A stretch of 64,000 nucleotides of DNA from Mucilaginibacter terrenus (GCF_003432065.1 NZ_QWDE01000001.1:744001-808000); one strand, 5' to 3'. Positions 37,433 through 46,333 are shown, counted from the stretch's first letter. Numbers and translations: made by a program. Notes: generated by a model from the sequence alone, not told the origin.

Positions 37433-38224
37433 TTATTTGCTTAAGCGTGTACCAAAACCTTTATCTTTTTTCAGCTGACCGAGATCATCGGAATGACCAA
37501 TTATAACAGCCTTAACCCCGCAAGATATAGCTGTAAATGCGTTGTCCATCTTTGGCAGCATTCCGCTGTGGATTATTTGGTCGGTCTTTAACTTTTCGTA
37601 TCGTTCAAGGTCTATTTCGCGTATCAATGAATCTTCATCATCAATGTCCTGAAGAACACCCTTTTTCTCGAAACAATACACCAGCGTTGTATCGTACAGT
37701 TCAGATAGCGCAACAGCCAGCGCAGAAGCGATAGTATCGGCATTGGTATTTAATAACTGTCCCTCACCGTCATGTGTGAGCGCGCAAAAAACGGGAGTGA
37801 ACCCTGAATCAAGTAATTTACCAATGCTTTCCGGATTAATGGAATTTTCGGTTAAATCGCCTGCAAAGCCGTAATCAATTATTTTTACCGGACGCTTTTT
37901 AGCCCGGATGAAGTTCCCATCGGCACCGGTTAATCCAATAGCGTTGGTACCGTAACGCTGTAATTGAGCGACAATGTTTTTGTTGATCAAGCCGCCGTAT
38001 ACCATAGTTACAATCCGCAGGGTGTCAATGTCTGTTATCCGCCTGCCGTCGATCATACGCGCTTCTACGCCCATGCTTTCAGACACTTGGGTAGCCACTT
38101 TGCCACCTCCGTGTACCAGTATCTTAAATCCTTCAAGTGCGGTAAAGTCCTTTAAAAACCTGTGCAGGTTTTCAGAATTATCTATTACGTTACCACCAAT
38201 TTTAATCACATGCAACGTTTGCAT
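37433..38224 (-). CDS. argB: Acetylglutamate kinase family protein
   Basis: A 263-residue amino-acid kinase that phosphorylates N-acetyl (or, in many Bacteroidota, N-succinyl) glutamate in arginine synthesis. VHGGGKVATQ binds the ATP phosphates and GLTGADGNFIRAKKRPV is the substrate-site segment. NTNADTIASALAVALSELYDTTLVYCFEK is the conserved nucleotide loop. The ATG at 38224 (MQTLHVIKIGGNVIDN) fits the family, and the longer frame to 38251 does not. Other arginine genes are not in the window; it is paired with proC instead. The acyl group used cannot be told from sequence alone. Confidence 0.93.
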   Translation of the reverse strand: MQTLHVIKIGGNVIDNSENLHRFLKDFTALEGFKILVHGGGKVATQVSESMGVEARMIDGRRITDIDTLRIVTMVYGGLINKNIVAQLQRYGTNAIGLTGADGNFIRAKKRPVKIIDYGFAGDLTENSINPESIGKLLDSGFTPVFCALTHDGEGQLLNTNADTIASALAVALSELYDTTLVYCFEKKGVLQDIDDEDSLIREIDLERYEKLKTDQIIHSGMLPKMDNAFTAISCGVKAVIIGHSDDLGQLKKDKGFGTRLSK

Positions 38225-38528
38225 ACATATACTATATAAGTCCGATGGCAATAATAGGTAAATTTAAAGAATGGTTTGCCAGTAAAGTAAACAGTATAAC
38301 AGGAATTACAAGCACTGTACGGAACCTTGCTCAAGTGATAATATAATTACCCACCATTTAGTGCAATATTCCAGTCACAGTATCATAAATCCCGAATACT
38401 TCTCGCGGTTTACGCTAAACTGTAACACTAATTAGCCCGGGCATTTACCCGGGCCTATATTACTGCTGAATTACAATCAGCTGGTGCATAATTAAGGTAC
38501 CAATTAAGATTAATGTTACTTTTGCTGC
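38225..38528. other. Intergenic region between argB and ribD
   Basis: A 304-base divergent gap. It holds a perfect GCCCGGG/CCCGGGC hairpin at 38435-38454 with no T-run. A TACTTTTG box at 38517-38524 is only four bases before the ribD ATG. A short 33-codon frame at 38245-38346 is also present. No RNA gene or named repeat was seen. Confidence 0.5.
38245..38346 (+). CDS. Possible small peptide of 33 residues
   Basis: An ATG-to-TAA frame encoding a short peptide beginning MAIIGKFKEWFASKVNSITG and ending NLAQVII. The spacing of hydrophobic and basic residues suggests an amphipathic helix. It starts 20 bases upstream of argB on the other strand. There is no clear ribosome-binding site or strong promoter. 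Chance is a real possibility. Confidence 0.2.
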   Translation: MAIIGKFKEWFASKVNSITGITSTVRNLAQVII

Positions 38529-39575
38529 ATGCCTGATCATCAACTATACATGCAGCGCTGTCTTGAACTTGCTGAACTTGGAGCTGGGTTTGTAAGCCCT
38601 AATCCGATGGTGGGTGCTGTAGTGGTGTGTGACGATAAGGTGATTGGGGAAAGCTACCATAAGCAATATGGCGGACCACACGCCGAAGTAAACGCTATCA
38701 ATCAGGTTGTCGAAAAGTACCCGGATGCGATAGATCTGCTAAAAAAATCGACAATTTATGTTTCCCTTGAACCCTGCGCGCATTACGGCAAAACTCCACC
38801 CTGTGCAGATTTAATTATTAAACACCAAATACCAAATGTAGTTGTAGGCTGCCGCGACCCTTTCCCACAGGTAGACGGTAAGGGTATTGATAAATTAAAG
38901 GCTGCAGGTGTTGATGTAACCGTTGGTGCGTTGGAACAGGAAAGCCGCCGCCTTAATCGTCGTTTTTTTACCCGTGTACAAAAGCAACGCCCTTATATTA
39001 TTTTAAAGTGGGCGCAAACAGTAGACGGTTTTTTTGCTCCTGATGATGGTAGCCAACATTGGATTACCGGACCTGAAAGCCGCAATTTGGTACACCAATG
39101 GCGCGCCGAAGAAGATGCCATATTGGTTGGAAGAAACACTGCCTTAAATGACAATCCCCAGCTAAATGTACGATATGCGGAAGGTCGCAATCCAAAACGG
39201 GTGGTTATAGACCGCGAGCTTACACTGCCTAAGGACCTGCACCTGTTTGATCAGTCGACAGAAACTTTGATATTTAATGAGCTGAAGACGGATATAGAGG
39301 GCAACGTGAAGTATATCGCGTTAGAGGACTTTAACCACTACCTGCCACAATACATGATGTACCAGCTCTGGATGCAGGATATTCAATCAGTAATTATAGA
39401 AGGTGGCGCACATACATTAAATTCTTTTATTAAAGATGGATTGTGGGATGAAGCGCGTATTTTTACCGGACCAGGTGTGCTGAACCAAGGCATTCCTGCA
39501 CCGGTTATAAGTGGCACCAATGGTGGTCACTATACCGTTGGTGCCGACCAATTACAATTGTTTTACAATAGCTAA
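38529..39575 (+). CDS. ribD: Bifunctional riboflavin deaminase-reductase RibD
   Basis: A 348-residue two-domain enzyme. The N-terminal deaminase has the zinc site in GGPHAEVNAI (H51, E53) and EPCAHYGKTPPCADL (C83, C92). The C-terminal reductase (about 148-348) begins RPYIILKWAQTVDGF. It converts the GTP-cyclohydrolase II product to ribitylamino-uracil phosphate, using NADPH. The start at 38529 gives the same spacing to the deaminase helix as in E. coli RibD. Other rib genes are not in the window. The EamA gene follows after 7 bases. Confidence 0.96.
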   Translation: MPDHQLYMQRCLELAELGAGFVSPNPMVGAVVVCDDKVIGESYHKQYGGPHAEVNAINQVVEKYPDAIDLLKKSTIYVSLEPCAHYGKTPPCADLIIKHQIPNVVVGCRDPFPQVDGKGIDKLKAAGVDVTVGALEQESRRLNRRFFTRVQKQRPYIILKWAQTVDGFFAPDDGSQHWITGPESRNLVHQWRAEEDAILVGRNTALNDNPQLNVRYAEGRNPKRVVIDRELTLPKDLHLFDQSTETLIFNELKTDIEGNVKYIALEDFNHYLPQYMMYQLWMQDIQSVIIEGGAHTLNSFIKDGLWDEARIFTGPGVLNQGIPAPVISGTNGGHYTVGADQLQLFYNS

Positions 39576-39582
39576 CAGGCTG

Positions 39583-40452
39583 ATGTTATACGTTTTTTTA
39601 AGTGTTTGCTGTAGTGTGGTAGTTTCAATATTGCTGAAACTGTCCAGGCGCTACAGCATACACGTATTTCAGGCTATCACTTGGAACTACTCCATGGCTA
39701 TTTTGCTCACGTGGTTCTTCTTCAGGCCTAAGTTGCAGGACCTTGATCTGAATGGTGCGCCGCTCCCTATATATATTGCCGTTGGCATTTTGCTACCGGT
39801 AATCTTTATGGTAATGGCTTCTTCAGTACGTGTAGCAGGTATTGTGCGTACAGATGTTGCACAACGCCTTTCGTTATTCATCCCGTTAGTAGCATCCTAT
39901 TTTCTGTTTGGAGAAACGTTTACTCCCTTGAAAATAGTAGGAATAATTGTTGGGTTTGCTGCCATACTCTGTTCAATCCCTTGGCAAAAACAAACTGCCA
40001 ATCGCAAGGTCATCAGCAATGCCTGGATTTACCTGCTTATTGTTTTCATTGGTTTTGGTGCGATAGATATTTTGTTTAAGCAAGTAGCCGGAGTAAAGGT
40101 GCTGCCATATACAACCTCTCTTTTCGTTATCTTTATACTAGCCTTTGTTATTGCGCTTGTTGCGTTATTGTACCATGTAATTACTGGTAAGGCACGCATT
40201 TCCTGGCCGCACATGATGTTTGGTTGGATATTGGGCGTAGCCAATTTCGGCAATATATTGTTTTACATTAAAGCTCATCAACAACTATCGACAAGCCCAT
40301 CAGCTGTTTTTTCTGCCATGAATATAGGCGTGATAACAGTAGCCGCACTTGTCGGTTTAATGATATTTAAAGAGCGCCTCAGCTTATTGAATAAGATAGG
40401 CATCGGTTTAGCGGTAGTTGCAATCATTATCATCACGATCTCTCAACATTGA
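39583..40452 (+). CDS. EamA family (drug/metabolite) transporter
   Basis: A 289-residue protein with about ten membrane helices arranged as two EamA repeats. It has GIVRTDVAQRLSLFIPLVASYFLFGE in the first repeat and FSAMNIGVITVAALVGLMIFKERLSLLNKIGIGLAVVAI in the second. It exports or imports small metabolites. The frame extends back into ribD to 39511, but the ATG at 39583 is the natural start. It ends in a TGATG overlap with the YigZ gene, so ribD, the transporter and yigZ form an operon. A role in flavin-related transport is possible but not shown. Confidence 0.9.
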   Translation: MLYVFLSVCCSVVVSILLKLSRRYSIHVFQAITWNYSMAILLTWFFFRPKLQDLDLNGAPLPIYIAVGILLPVIFMVMASSVRVAGIVRTDVAQRLSLFIPLVASYFLFGETFTPLKIVGIIVGFAAILCSIPWQKQTANRKVISNAWIYLLIVFIGFGAIDILFKQVAGVKVLPYTTSLFVIFILAFVIALVALLYHVITGKARISWPHMMFGWILGVANFGNILFYIKAHQQLSTSPSAVFSAMNIGVITVAALVGLMIFKERLSLLNKIGIGLAVVAIIIITISQH

Positions 40453-41066
40453 TGCTTTTTGAAGATACTTATAAAACCATCGCCCAACCGGCTGAAGGTG
40501 TTTTTCGCGATCGGGGAAGTAAGTTCCTTTCGTTTGCTTATCCAATTACAAACGACGCCGAGGTTAAGCCGTTGGTAGCAAATCTAAAAACGCTTCATCC
40601 AAAGGCGAATCATCATTGCTGGGCTGTAAGATTGGGTATAGACCGATCTGTATTCCGTGTGAACGATGATGGAGAACCCTCAGGCACTGCCGGCCGGCCA
40701 ATACTTAATACTTTGCTTTCTAAAGACATCACCAATACACTGGTTGTGGTTGTGCGCTATTTTGGCGGAACACTACTGGGTGTACCTGGATTGATAAACG
40801 CGTACAAAGCGGCTACAGAGGCTGCACTAGCAGAAGCTAGCGTGGTAGAGAAGACCGTTAATGATGTTTACACCATTATATTCGAGTACCCGCAAATGAA
40901 CGACGTAATGCGGATAATAAAAGAAGAGCAACTATCAATCATTGAACAAACATTAGAACTAAATTGTAGCGTAAAATTTTCTGTCAGGAAAACGCAGGTA
41001 GAATCTGTTATGGCCAAACTCAACAAAGTAGAGAAAGCCAGGATAACCTATAACTACAGCGGGTAA
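40452..41066 (+). CDS. YigZ/IMPACT family protein
   Basis: A 204-residue protein with the N-terminal UPF0029 (IMPACT) domain, seen as RDRGSKFLSFAYPITNDAEVKPLVANLKTLHPKANHHCWA and then NDDGEPSGTAGRPILNTL, plus the C-terminal DUF1949 domain. Bacterial YigZ is of unknown biochemical function; the eukaryotic relatives affect GCN2 signalling. The ATG at 40452 overlaps the TGA of the EamA gene, so it is translationally coupled. The longer frame starting at TTG 40449 is unnecessary. Confidence 0.92.
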   Translation: MLFEDTYKTIAQPAEGVFRDRGSKFLSFAYPITNDAEVKPLVANLKTLHPKANHHCWAVRLGIDRSVFRVNDDGEPSGTAGRPILNTLLSKDITNTLVVVVRYFGGTLLGVPGLINAYKAATEAALAEASVVEKTVNDVYTIIFEYPQMNDVMRIIKEEQLSIIEQTLELNCSVKFSVRKTQVESVMAKLNKVEKARITYNYSG

Positions 41067-41139
41067 TATCTGAAAACTGCTTTCAAATAGAGGTTTTTGA
41101 CTGCCCGCCATTCAGTAAAAATCCGTAATTTGCCTGCAT

Positions 41140-42495
41140 ATGCAATCTTTTGAAATAGACAAATCGGACTTGCAGCGAATTAAAGTAGCGCTTGATGGCG
41201 ACGATTCTGGTCTTGAAGATGTTCTGAAAGAATACCATGCCTCGGAGATTGCAATACTGTTCGAAAAACTTTCGCAGGAGGGCCGCGAGCGCATCATCAA
41301 CCTCTTGCCCGCCGATATAGCATCTGAAGTGCTATCGGAAATGACGGAGGAGGCCCATCCCGAAGAGCTTCTTTTGAATCTTGACCCTGAAAAGCGCTCT
41401 GAAATAGTTGAGGAACTGGACTATGATGATGCGACCGACATTATATCTCAGTTAGAGGAGCATGAGCAGCACGAGATACTAGCGGATATAGATCACGAGG
41501 ATGCCACCAACATCCGGGCGCTGCTGAAGTACGACGAGGACACTGCTGGCGGCCTCATGAACTCCGAGATTATTAAGGTAAACATCAATCTTGATAAGAA
41601 AGATGCGCTGGAAGAGATCATCCGCCAGAGCGAGGAGATGGAGGAGTTCTATACCATTTATGTGGTAGATGATGCCGATATACTTCAGGGCATACTTTCA
41701 GTAAAGTCCATTATTAAGGCCCGGTCTGACGCGCGTGTAAGTGATCTGGTGATCAAAGACTTCGTATATGTAAAGGCTGACCTCGACCAGGAGGATGTTG
41801 CTGGACTTATATCGCAATATAACCTTACTGCTATCCCGGTAGTAGATGATAACATGAAATTGCTGGGCCGAATTACGGTGGATGACATCATCGACGTAAT
41901 GGAGCAGGAGAGCACCGAGGATATCTTAAAGATATCCGGTGTAAGCGAAGATGAAGAACTGAGCGGTAACTGGCAGGAAGCGGTAAAAAGCCGCTTACCA
42001 TGGCTGGTAATTAACCTTGCTACGGGTTTTCTAGCCGCTTCTATTATCCGCCATTTTGATGCAACTATTAAAGATTTGGCCATTATCTCTGCCTACATGA
42101 CTATTATTGCGGGAATGGGCGGCAATACGGCTACACAGGCGCTTGCAGTAACGGTTCGCCGTATATCGCTCACAGACCTTAGCGACAGGCAAGCTTATAA
42201 TACAGTATTAAAAGAATTCCTTGTAGGTTTAATTAACGGTGCAGCAAACGGATTGATCATTTTTGCAGTGGCTTATTTTTACGATGCTAACCTGGTACTT
42301 GGGTTGGTACTGTTTCTGGCGATGACTGGAAATTTAATTGTTGCAGGCGTAACAGGGGCTTCTATACCTCTGATTTTAAAGCGGGTAGGAGTCGATCCAG
42401 CTGTTGCATCGTCAATCATCATAACCACTTTTACAGATTGTATAGGATTTTTATTGCCGCTGTGGCTGGCAAGTACGCTTTTATTACACAGGTAA
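41140..42495 (+). CDS. mgtE: Magnesium transporter MgtE
   Basis: A 451-residue magnesium channel. The cytosolic N-domain (residues 1-135) is made of acidic helical repeats such as LLPADIASEVLSEM and EELDYDDATDIISQLEE. Two CBS domains (about 140-260) follow and sense Mg2+. The membrane part (from about 285) has five helices, including the AGMGGNTATQALAVTVRR selectivity segment typical of MgtE. It is active mainly when cytosolic Mg2+ is low. It is separated from yigZ by 73 bases. Confidence 0.97.
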   Translation: MQSFEIDKSDLQRIKVALDGDDSGLEDVLKEYHASEIAILFEKLSQEGRERIINLLPADIASEVLSEMTEEAHPEELLLNLDPEKRSEIVEELDYDDATDIISQLEEHEQHEILADIDHEDATNIRALLKYDEDTAGGLMNSEIIKVNINLDKKDALEEIIRQSEEMEEFYTIYVVDDADILQGILSVKSIIKARSDARVSDLVIKDFVYVKADLDQEDVAGLISQYNLTAIPVVDDNMKLLGRITVDDIIDVMEQESTEDILKISGVSEDEELSGNWQEAVKSRLPWLVINLATGFLAASIIRHFDATIKDLAIISAYMTIIAGMGGNTATQALAVTVRRISLTDLSDRQAYNTVLKEFLVGLINGAANGLIIFAVAYFYDANLVLGLVLFLAMTGNLIVAGVTGASIPLILKRVGVDPAVASSIIITTFTDCIGFLLPLWLASTLLLHR

Positions 42496-42509
42496 ACAAA
42501 ACTTTTAAA

Positions 42510-42517
42510 TAAATTTG
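42510..42517 (+). promoter_or_regulatory. -7 box (TAnnTTTG) for bioB
   Basis: TAAATTTG is found 14 bases upstream of the bioB ATG at 42532. The -33 position is not a clear match. Confidence 0.4.
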
Positions 42518-42531
42518 GGCCGATAACACCA

Positions 42532-43554
42532 ATGCTTATGACCGAAGTAAGATACAACTGGACAACCGAAGAAATCTCTGAAATATACCATTCACCACTG
42601 CTGGATCTCGTTTACCGCGCTGCTACCATACACCGCGAAAACAAAGATTATTCTGAAGTGCAGATTAGTTCGCTGATCTCTATCAAAACCGGCGGCTGCC
42701 CGGAAGATTGCGCGTATTGTCCGCAGGCCGCGCGTTATAACACCGGCGTGGATGTGCACGCCATAATGCCTAAGGAAGAAGTTATTGCTGTTGCGCAACG
42801 CGCTAAAAATGGCGGTGCAAGCAGGCTTTGCATGGGCGCTGCGTGGCGCGAAGTACGCGATAACCGCGACTTTGACAAAGTGCTGGACATGGTTAAAGCT
42901 GTAAACGAGCTGGATATGGAGGTTTGCTGTACCCTGGGTATGCTTACCGAGCACCAGGCACAGCGCTTAGCGGATGCTGGCCTATATGCTTACAACCATA
43001 ATCTCGATACATCTGAGGACGATTACAAACGCATTATTACAACCCGCACCTACGACGACCGTTTGAAAACACTTGAAAACGTTCGTAAAGCAAAGATATC
43101 TGTTTGCAGTGGCGGCATTATTGGGCTGGGCGAAACTGTTGAGGATCGTATATCTATGCTGAAAACGCTATCAAACCTGCCTAAACACCCGGAGTCGGTT
43201 CCAATTAACGCGCTGGTGCCGGTTAAGGGTACACCGCTGGCAGATCAGCCAAGAGTTGCTATCTGGGATATGGTAAGAATGATTGCAACAGCGCGCATAA
43301 TCATGCCGAAAACCGTTGTACGCCTTTCTGCAGGCCGCACGGAAATGAGCACACTGGAACAGGCCTTTTGCTTTATGGCAGGTGCCAACTCAATTTTTGC
43401 AGGCGAAAAGCTACTTACTACGCCAAACCCGTCATTTGATGAGGATATGGCAATGTTCGAACTGCTGGGACTTAGTCCGCGTAAGGCGTTCAAAAACGGC
43501 CGTCCTAATGTTCCTAAAGAACTGAAGGAAATGAGCATTAACGAGGTAATTTAA
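42532..43554 (+). CDS. bioB: Biotin synthase
   Basis: A 340-residue radical-SAM enzyme that inserts sulfur into dethiobiotin. The [11 protein letters not shown] motif (C56, C60, C63) binds the SAM-cleaving cluster. [26 protein letters not shown] and the later [11 protein letters not shown] segments are conserved BioB sequence. No other bio gene is nearby. A second ATG at 42538 is an equally plausible start. Repeat element B begins 21 bases after the stop and its palindrome may serve as the terminator. Confidence 0.97.
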   Translation: MLMTEVRYNWTTEEISEIYHSPLLDLVYRAATIHRENKDYSEVQISSLISIKTGGCPEDCAYCPQAARYNTGVDVHAIMPKEEVIAVAQRAKNGGASRLCMGAAWREVRDNRDFDKVLDMVKAVNELDMEVCCTLGMLTEHQAQRLADAGLYAYNHNLDTSEDDYKRIITTRTYDDRLKTLENVRKAKISVCSGGIIGLGETVEDRISMLKTLSNLPKHPESVPINALVPVKGTPLADQPRVAIWDMVRMIATARIIMPKTVVRLSAGRTEMSTLEQAFCFMAGANSIFAGEKLLTTPNPSFDEDMAMFELLGLSPRKAFKNGRPNVPKELKEMSINEVI

Positions 43555-43575
43555 TACCGCCCGAAATACGATTTG

Positions 43576-43797
43576 CTGTCCCGGGTGTCCCGCTTAGAAA
43601 GCGGGACACCCGGGACAGTCGTTTTATATAATCTACTGGTTACTAATTAAATACATTAAAAAGGCGGGACACACCGGGACAGTACAAATACTTCAGCTGT
43701 TTACACTCAAATACCTTAATGTGTGATTGTTATGCGTAAATATGCGCTTCATCAATAACTTCCTTGGGACACCCTTTAGAAGTTGAAAGTGGGACAC
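43576..43797 (-). repeat. Repeat element copy B (heptamer TGTCCCG)
   Basis: A 222-bp element in the minus orientation, homologous to copy A. Its terminal hairpin has perfect 20-bp arms: CTGTCCCGGGTGTCCCGCTT at 43576-43595 and its complement at 43599-43618, with a 3-base loop. The core starting GAAGTATTTGTACTG (minus strand) begins at 43694. The first two heptamers are at 43797 and 43772 (5' ends on the minus strand). Six same-direction heptamers are present, with two inverted ones in the long hairpin. The core-to-hairpin distance is 76 bases, identical to copy A. Confidence 0.85.
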
Positions 43798-43806
43798 TTT
43801 CGTAAG

Positions 43807-44208
43807 GCACTTACACACCTTGTACAATACAAATTCCGCAAGGTTATTCATTGCTTCACAATAAGGCACACCACACAAGTATTAACATTTAAGTATCCAG
43901 ACCAAGTCAATAATTGTTATAACACAAGCGCAACCGATTGCATCTGGCAACAACCTCTTACTTTGCTTACCACCGCCTTCCCGGTTTAAGACCTGCTTTC
44001 TTTTGATGAAAGCGCCGTTGCAGCTTTAACTGTATCAATACCGAACGGCTGTCTGTACATAAGCGTACAGTAATCTTGTCCAAAATAATTATAACTTATT
44101 GTATTACAGTATTTTGATAATTTGGTATGTTATTGATACTTCAATGCCAAAATGAAATCAAGAAATTGCGAACAGTAAACAACCATTCATTTATCTCAAG
44201 CAACTAAA
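43807..44208. other. AT-rich noncoding stretch before the ABC gene
   Basis: About 400 bases between repeat copy B and the ABC ATPase gene. It has no credible coding frame, no tRNA and no hairpin-plus-T-run. Its one notable feature is the inverted repeat CTGTAC/GTACAG at 44053-44070, and it is A/T-rich near the ABC start. Confidence 0.5.
44053..44070. promoter_or_regulatory. Operator-like inverted repeat upstream of the ABC gene
   Basis: CTGTAC at 44053-44058 and GTACAG at 44065-44070 with a 6-base spacer form a perfect two-fold site, about 140 bases before the ABC start. The cognate regulator is not in the window. Confidence 0.35.
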
Positions 44209-44886
44209 ATGTTATCACTACAGCACATTTCTAAGTATTACCAGGTAGGCGGCAATAAGAACTACGTTATAAACGATATCAGCCTTGATGTTGACGAGGG
44301 CGAATTTGTATCCATTATGGGCCCGTCCGGTTCTGGTAAATCAACCTTGCTCAACATCATCGGTATGTTGGACGAACCATCGTCAGGCTATCACTATTTT
44401 GTAGAGCAGCCTGTTCATCAAATGAAAGAAAAGCAACGTGCCGCTTTGTACAAAAAGTACATCGGCTTTGTTTTCCAGGCTTATCACTTGATTGATGAAC
44501 TTACCGTTTATGAAAACATTGAGACACCGCTGATCTACCAGGACGTAAAAGGTTCGGAGCGTAAAGCGATGGTAGCTGATATGCTCGATCGATTCCAGAT
44601 CGTTGGTAAAAAGGATCTTTTTCCTTCGCAGCTTTCCGGCGGTCAGCAGCAGCTGGTTGGTATAGCCCGCGCGCTTATTGCGAGCCCTAAGTTATTACTT
44701 GCAGATGAGCCTACCGGTAACCTTAACTCCAAACAAGGGGAGGACATTATGGAGCTGTTTAGAAAATTGAATAAAGAAGACGGGGTTACTATCATCCAGG
44801 TAACTCATTCTGAAAAGAATGCAGAATACGGTTCGCGCATTATTAACCTGTTGGATGGAAGGGTAGAATCTTCAACAAAATTCTGA
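44209..44886 (+). CDS. ABC transporter ATP-binding protein (MacB/LolD type)
   Basis: A 225-residue ATPase of the MacB/LolD type. Walker A is GPSGSGKS (38-45), the signature LSGGQ is at 142-146, and Walker B is LLLADE (162-167). The usual SGGQQQRVAIARAL reads SGGQQQLVGIARAL, with Leu149 in place of the common Arg. MacB-type ATPases work with FtsX-like permeases and a TolC duct. Here a TolC gene follows after 13 bases, but no permease or adaptor gene is near, so the partners are presumably encoded elsewhere. Confidence 0.92.
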   Translation: MLSLQHISKYYQVGGNKNYVINDISLDVDEGEFVSIMGPSGSGKSTLLNIIGMLDEPSSGYHYFVEQPVHQMKEKQRAALYKKYIGFVFQAYHLIDELTVYENIETPLIYQDVKGSERKAMVADMLDRFQIVGKKDLFPSQLSGGQQQLVGIARALIASPKLLLADEPTGNLNSKQGEDIMELFRKLNKEDGVTIIQVTHSEKNAEYGSRIINLLDGRVESSTKF

Positions 44887-44899
44887 ACTGATACACAAA

Positions 44900-46240
44900 A
44901 TGCGATACGTTAAATACTTAATTGTTAGTCTTACTTTATTATCACCGGCACTTGCACACAGCCAATCTGCCGATACAACGCTGAGTTTACAGCAATGTAT
45001 AGACATTGCCGTGAAGAACAACCTCGACGTGAAAAAGAGCGAGCTGGCGGTGCAAACATCACATGTTAACTTTAACCAGGCGCGGGAGAACATGCTGCCA
45101 ACACTTTACGGGCAGGTTGACCACGGCATAAACAATGGCCGAGGTATCGATCCGTCAACCAACACCTACGTTAAGCAATCATTTAAATCTGGTAATTACA
45201 ACCTGAGCAGCGATCTTACAGTGTTCAGCGGGTTGCAAAATCTGAACAATATAAAGCAAACATCGTTGGCTTACCAGGCCGGCAAAATGGACCTGCAGCA
45301 GGCAAAAGACCAGGTAACCATTAATGTGATAACCGCGTACCTGATGGTGCTGGACAATACCGAACTTTTGGCGCAGGTAAAAAACCAGCTGGAGGTATCC
45401 AGGCAGCAAGTTGCCCGTTTGCAGATACTGGAGAAAGAAGGGGCAAACAAGCTGCCATCTGATTTGTACGATCTTAAAGGTACTTATGCCGATAACCAAC
45501 TTTCGGTTGTAAATACCGCTACCACGCTAAAAACCTCCAAGCTTAATTTGCTGCAGATATTAAATATTCCTTATAAAGAGAATATCACACTTCAGCCAAT
45601 AAACGCGGAGGAACTGGCTAAACAGACGCCAAATTCTGCCGATCAGGTTTATGATATAGCGCTTAATCAGCTTGCTTATGTGAAAGCAGCAACCTTAAGG
45701 CGCCAGAGTGCCGAAAAGGGAGTAAGCGTTGCCAAGGGAAGCTTGCTGCCTAGTATAGGCTTGTATGGTGGCGTATCTACCAACTACTCAAGTGCAGCTA
45801 CGCTTAATAACCAAACCATAGGTTATTGGGATCAGTTTAAAAATAATTACGGCACCCAGTTTGGCGTTAGCTTGCGCATACCCATCCTTAACTATTTTCA
45901 AAACCGCAACAAGGTTGCTTTGGCTAAAATTCAGCTGCAAAACAATATTTATGTAGAGCAAACCACAAAAGTTCAGTTGAGGCAGGATGTAGAAAAGGCA
46001 TATCTGAACATGACATCGGCATATGAGCGCTACCAGGCATCGGCACAGCAGGTAGAAGCTTATACCGAATCGTTCCGGACGGCAGAGATAAGATTTAACG
46101 CCGGCGTACTCACTTCAGTTGATTTTGTGGTAGCGAAGAACAACCTGGACAGGGCCAAAATCAACCTTATCAACTCCAGGTACGATGTGTACATTTATAA
46201 CAAGATTTTAGATTACTACCAGGGCAAATTATCATTATAA
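44900..46240 (+). CDS. TolC family outer membrane protein
   Basis: A 446-residue outer-membrane duct protein. A signal peptide (MRYVKYLIVSLTLLSPALAHSQS) leads into DTTLSLQQCIDIAVKNNLDVK, the first OEP repeat, and the second repeat contains RFNAGVLTSVDFVVAKNNLDRAKINLINSRYDVYIYNKILDYYQG. It is expected to pair with the ABC ATPase encoded 13 bases upstream, and the missing inner-membrane permease must come from another locus. The terminator at 46297-46333 follows it. Confidence 0.93.
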   Translation: MRYVKYLIVSLTLLSPALAHSQSADTTLSLQQCIDIAVKNNLDVKKSELAVQTSHVNFNQARENMLPTLYGQVDHGINNGRGIDPSTNTYVKQSFKSGNYNLSSDLTVFSGLQNLNNIKQTSLAYQAGKMDLQQAKDQVTINVITAYLMVLDNTELLAQVKNQLEVSRQQVARLQILEKEGANKLPSDLYDLKGTYADNQLSVVNTATTLKTSKLNLLQILNIPYKENITLQPINAEELAKQTPNSADQVYDIALNQLAYVKAATLRRQSAEKGVSVAKGSLLPSIGLYGGVSTNYSSAATLNNQTIGYWDQFKNNYGTQFGVSLRIPILNYFQNRNKVALAKIQLQNNIYVEQTTKVQLRQDVEKAYLNMTSAYERYQASAQQVEAYTESFRTAEIRFNAGVLTSVDFVVAKNNLDRAKINLINSRYDVYIYNKILDYYQGKLSL

Positions 46241-46296
46241 TAAAATTTGCATCATATTAAAAGATTATATTACATTTATCGCAGAAATCCCACCGT

Positions 46297-46333
46297 ATAT
46301 CCGGCTAGCCATTATCAACGGCTAGCCGGATAT
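46297..46333 (+). terminator. Terminator after the ABC-TolC unit
   Basis: ATATCCGGCTAGCC (46297-46310) is perfectly complementary to GGCTAGCCGGATAT (46320-46333), followed by TTT. Confidence 0.85.

Noticed and set aside
43693..43878. A 61-codon minus-strand frame overlapping repeat copy B
   Set aside because: It spans the conserved core and first heptamers of a repeat whose other copies have no matching frame.
43783..43989. A 68-codon plus-strand frame in the bioB-ABC gap
   Set aside because: It starts inside repeat copy B, has irregular composition and no promoter or start context.
44120..44160. A sigma-54 type promoter before the ABC gene
   Set aside because: TTGGTATGTTATTGATA does not have GG and GC at the needed 10-base spacing.
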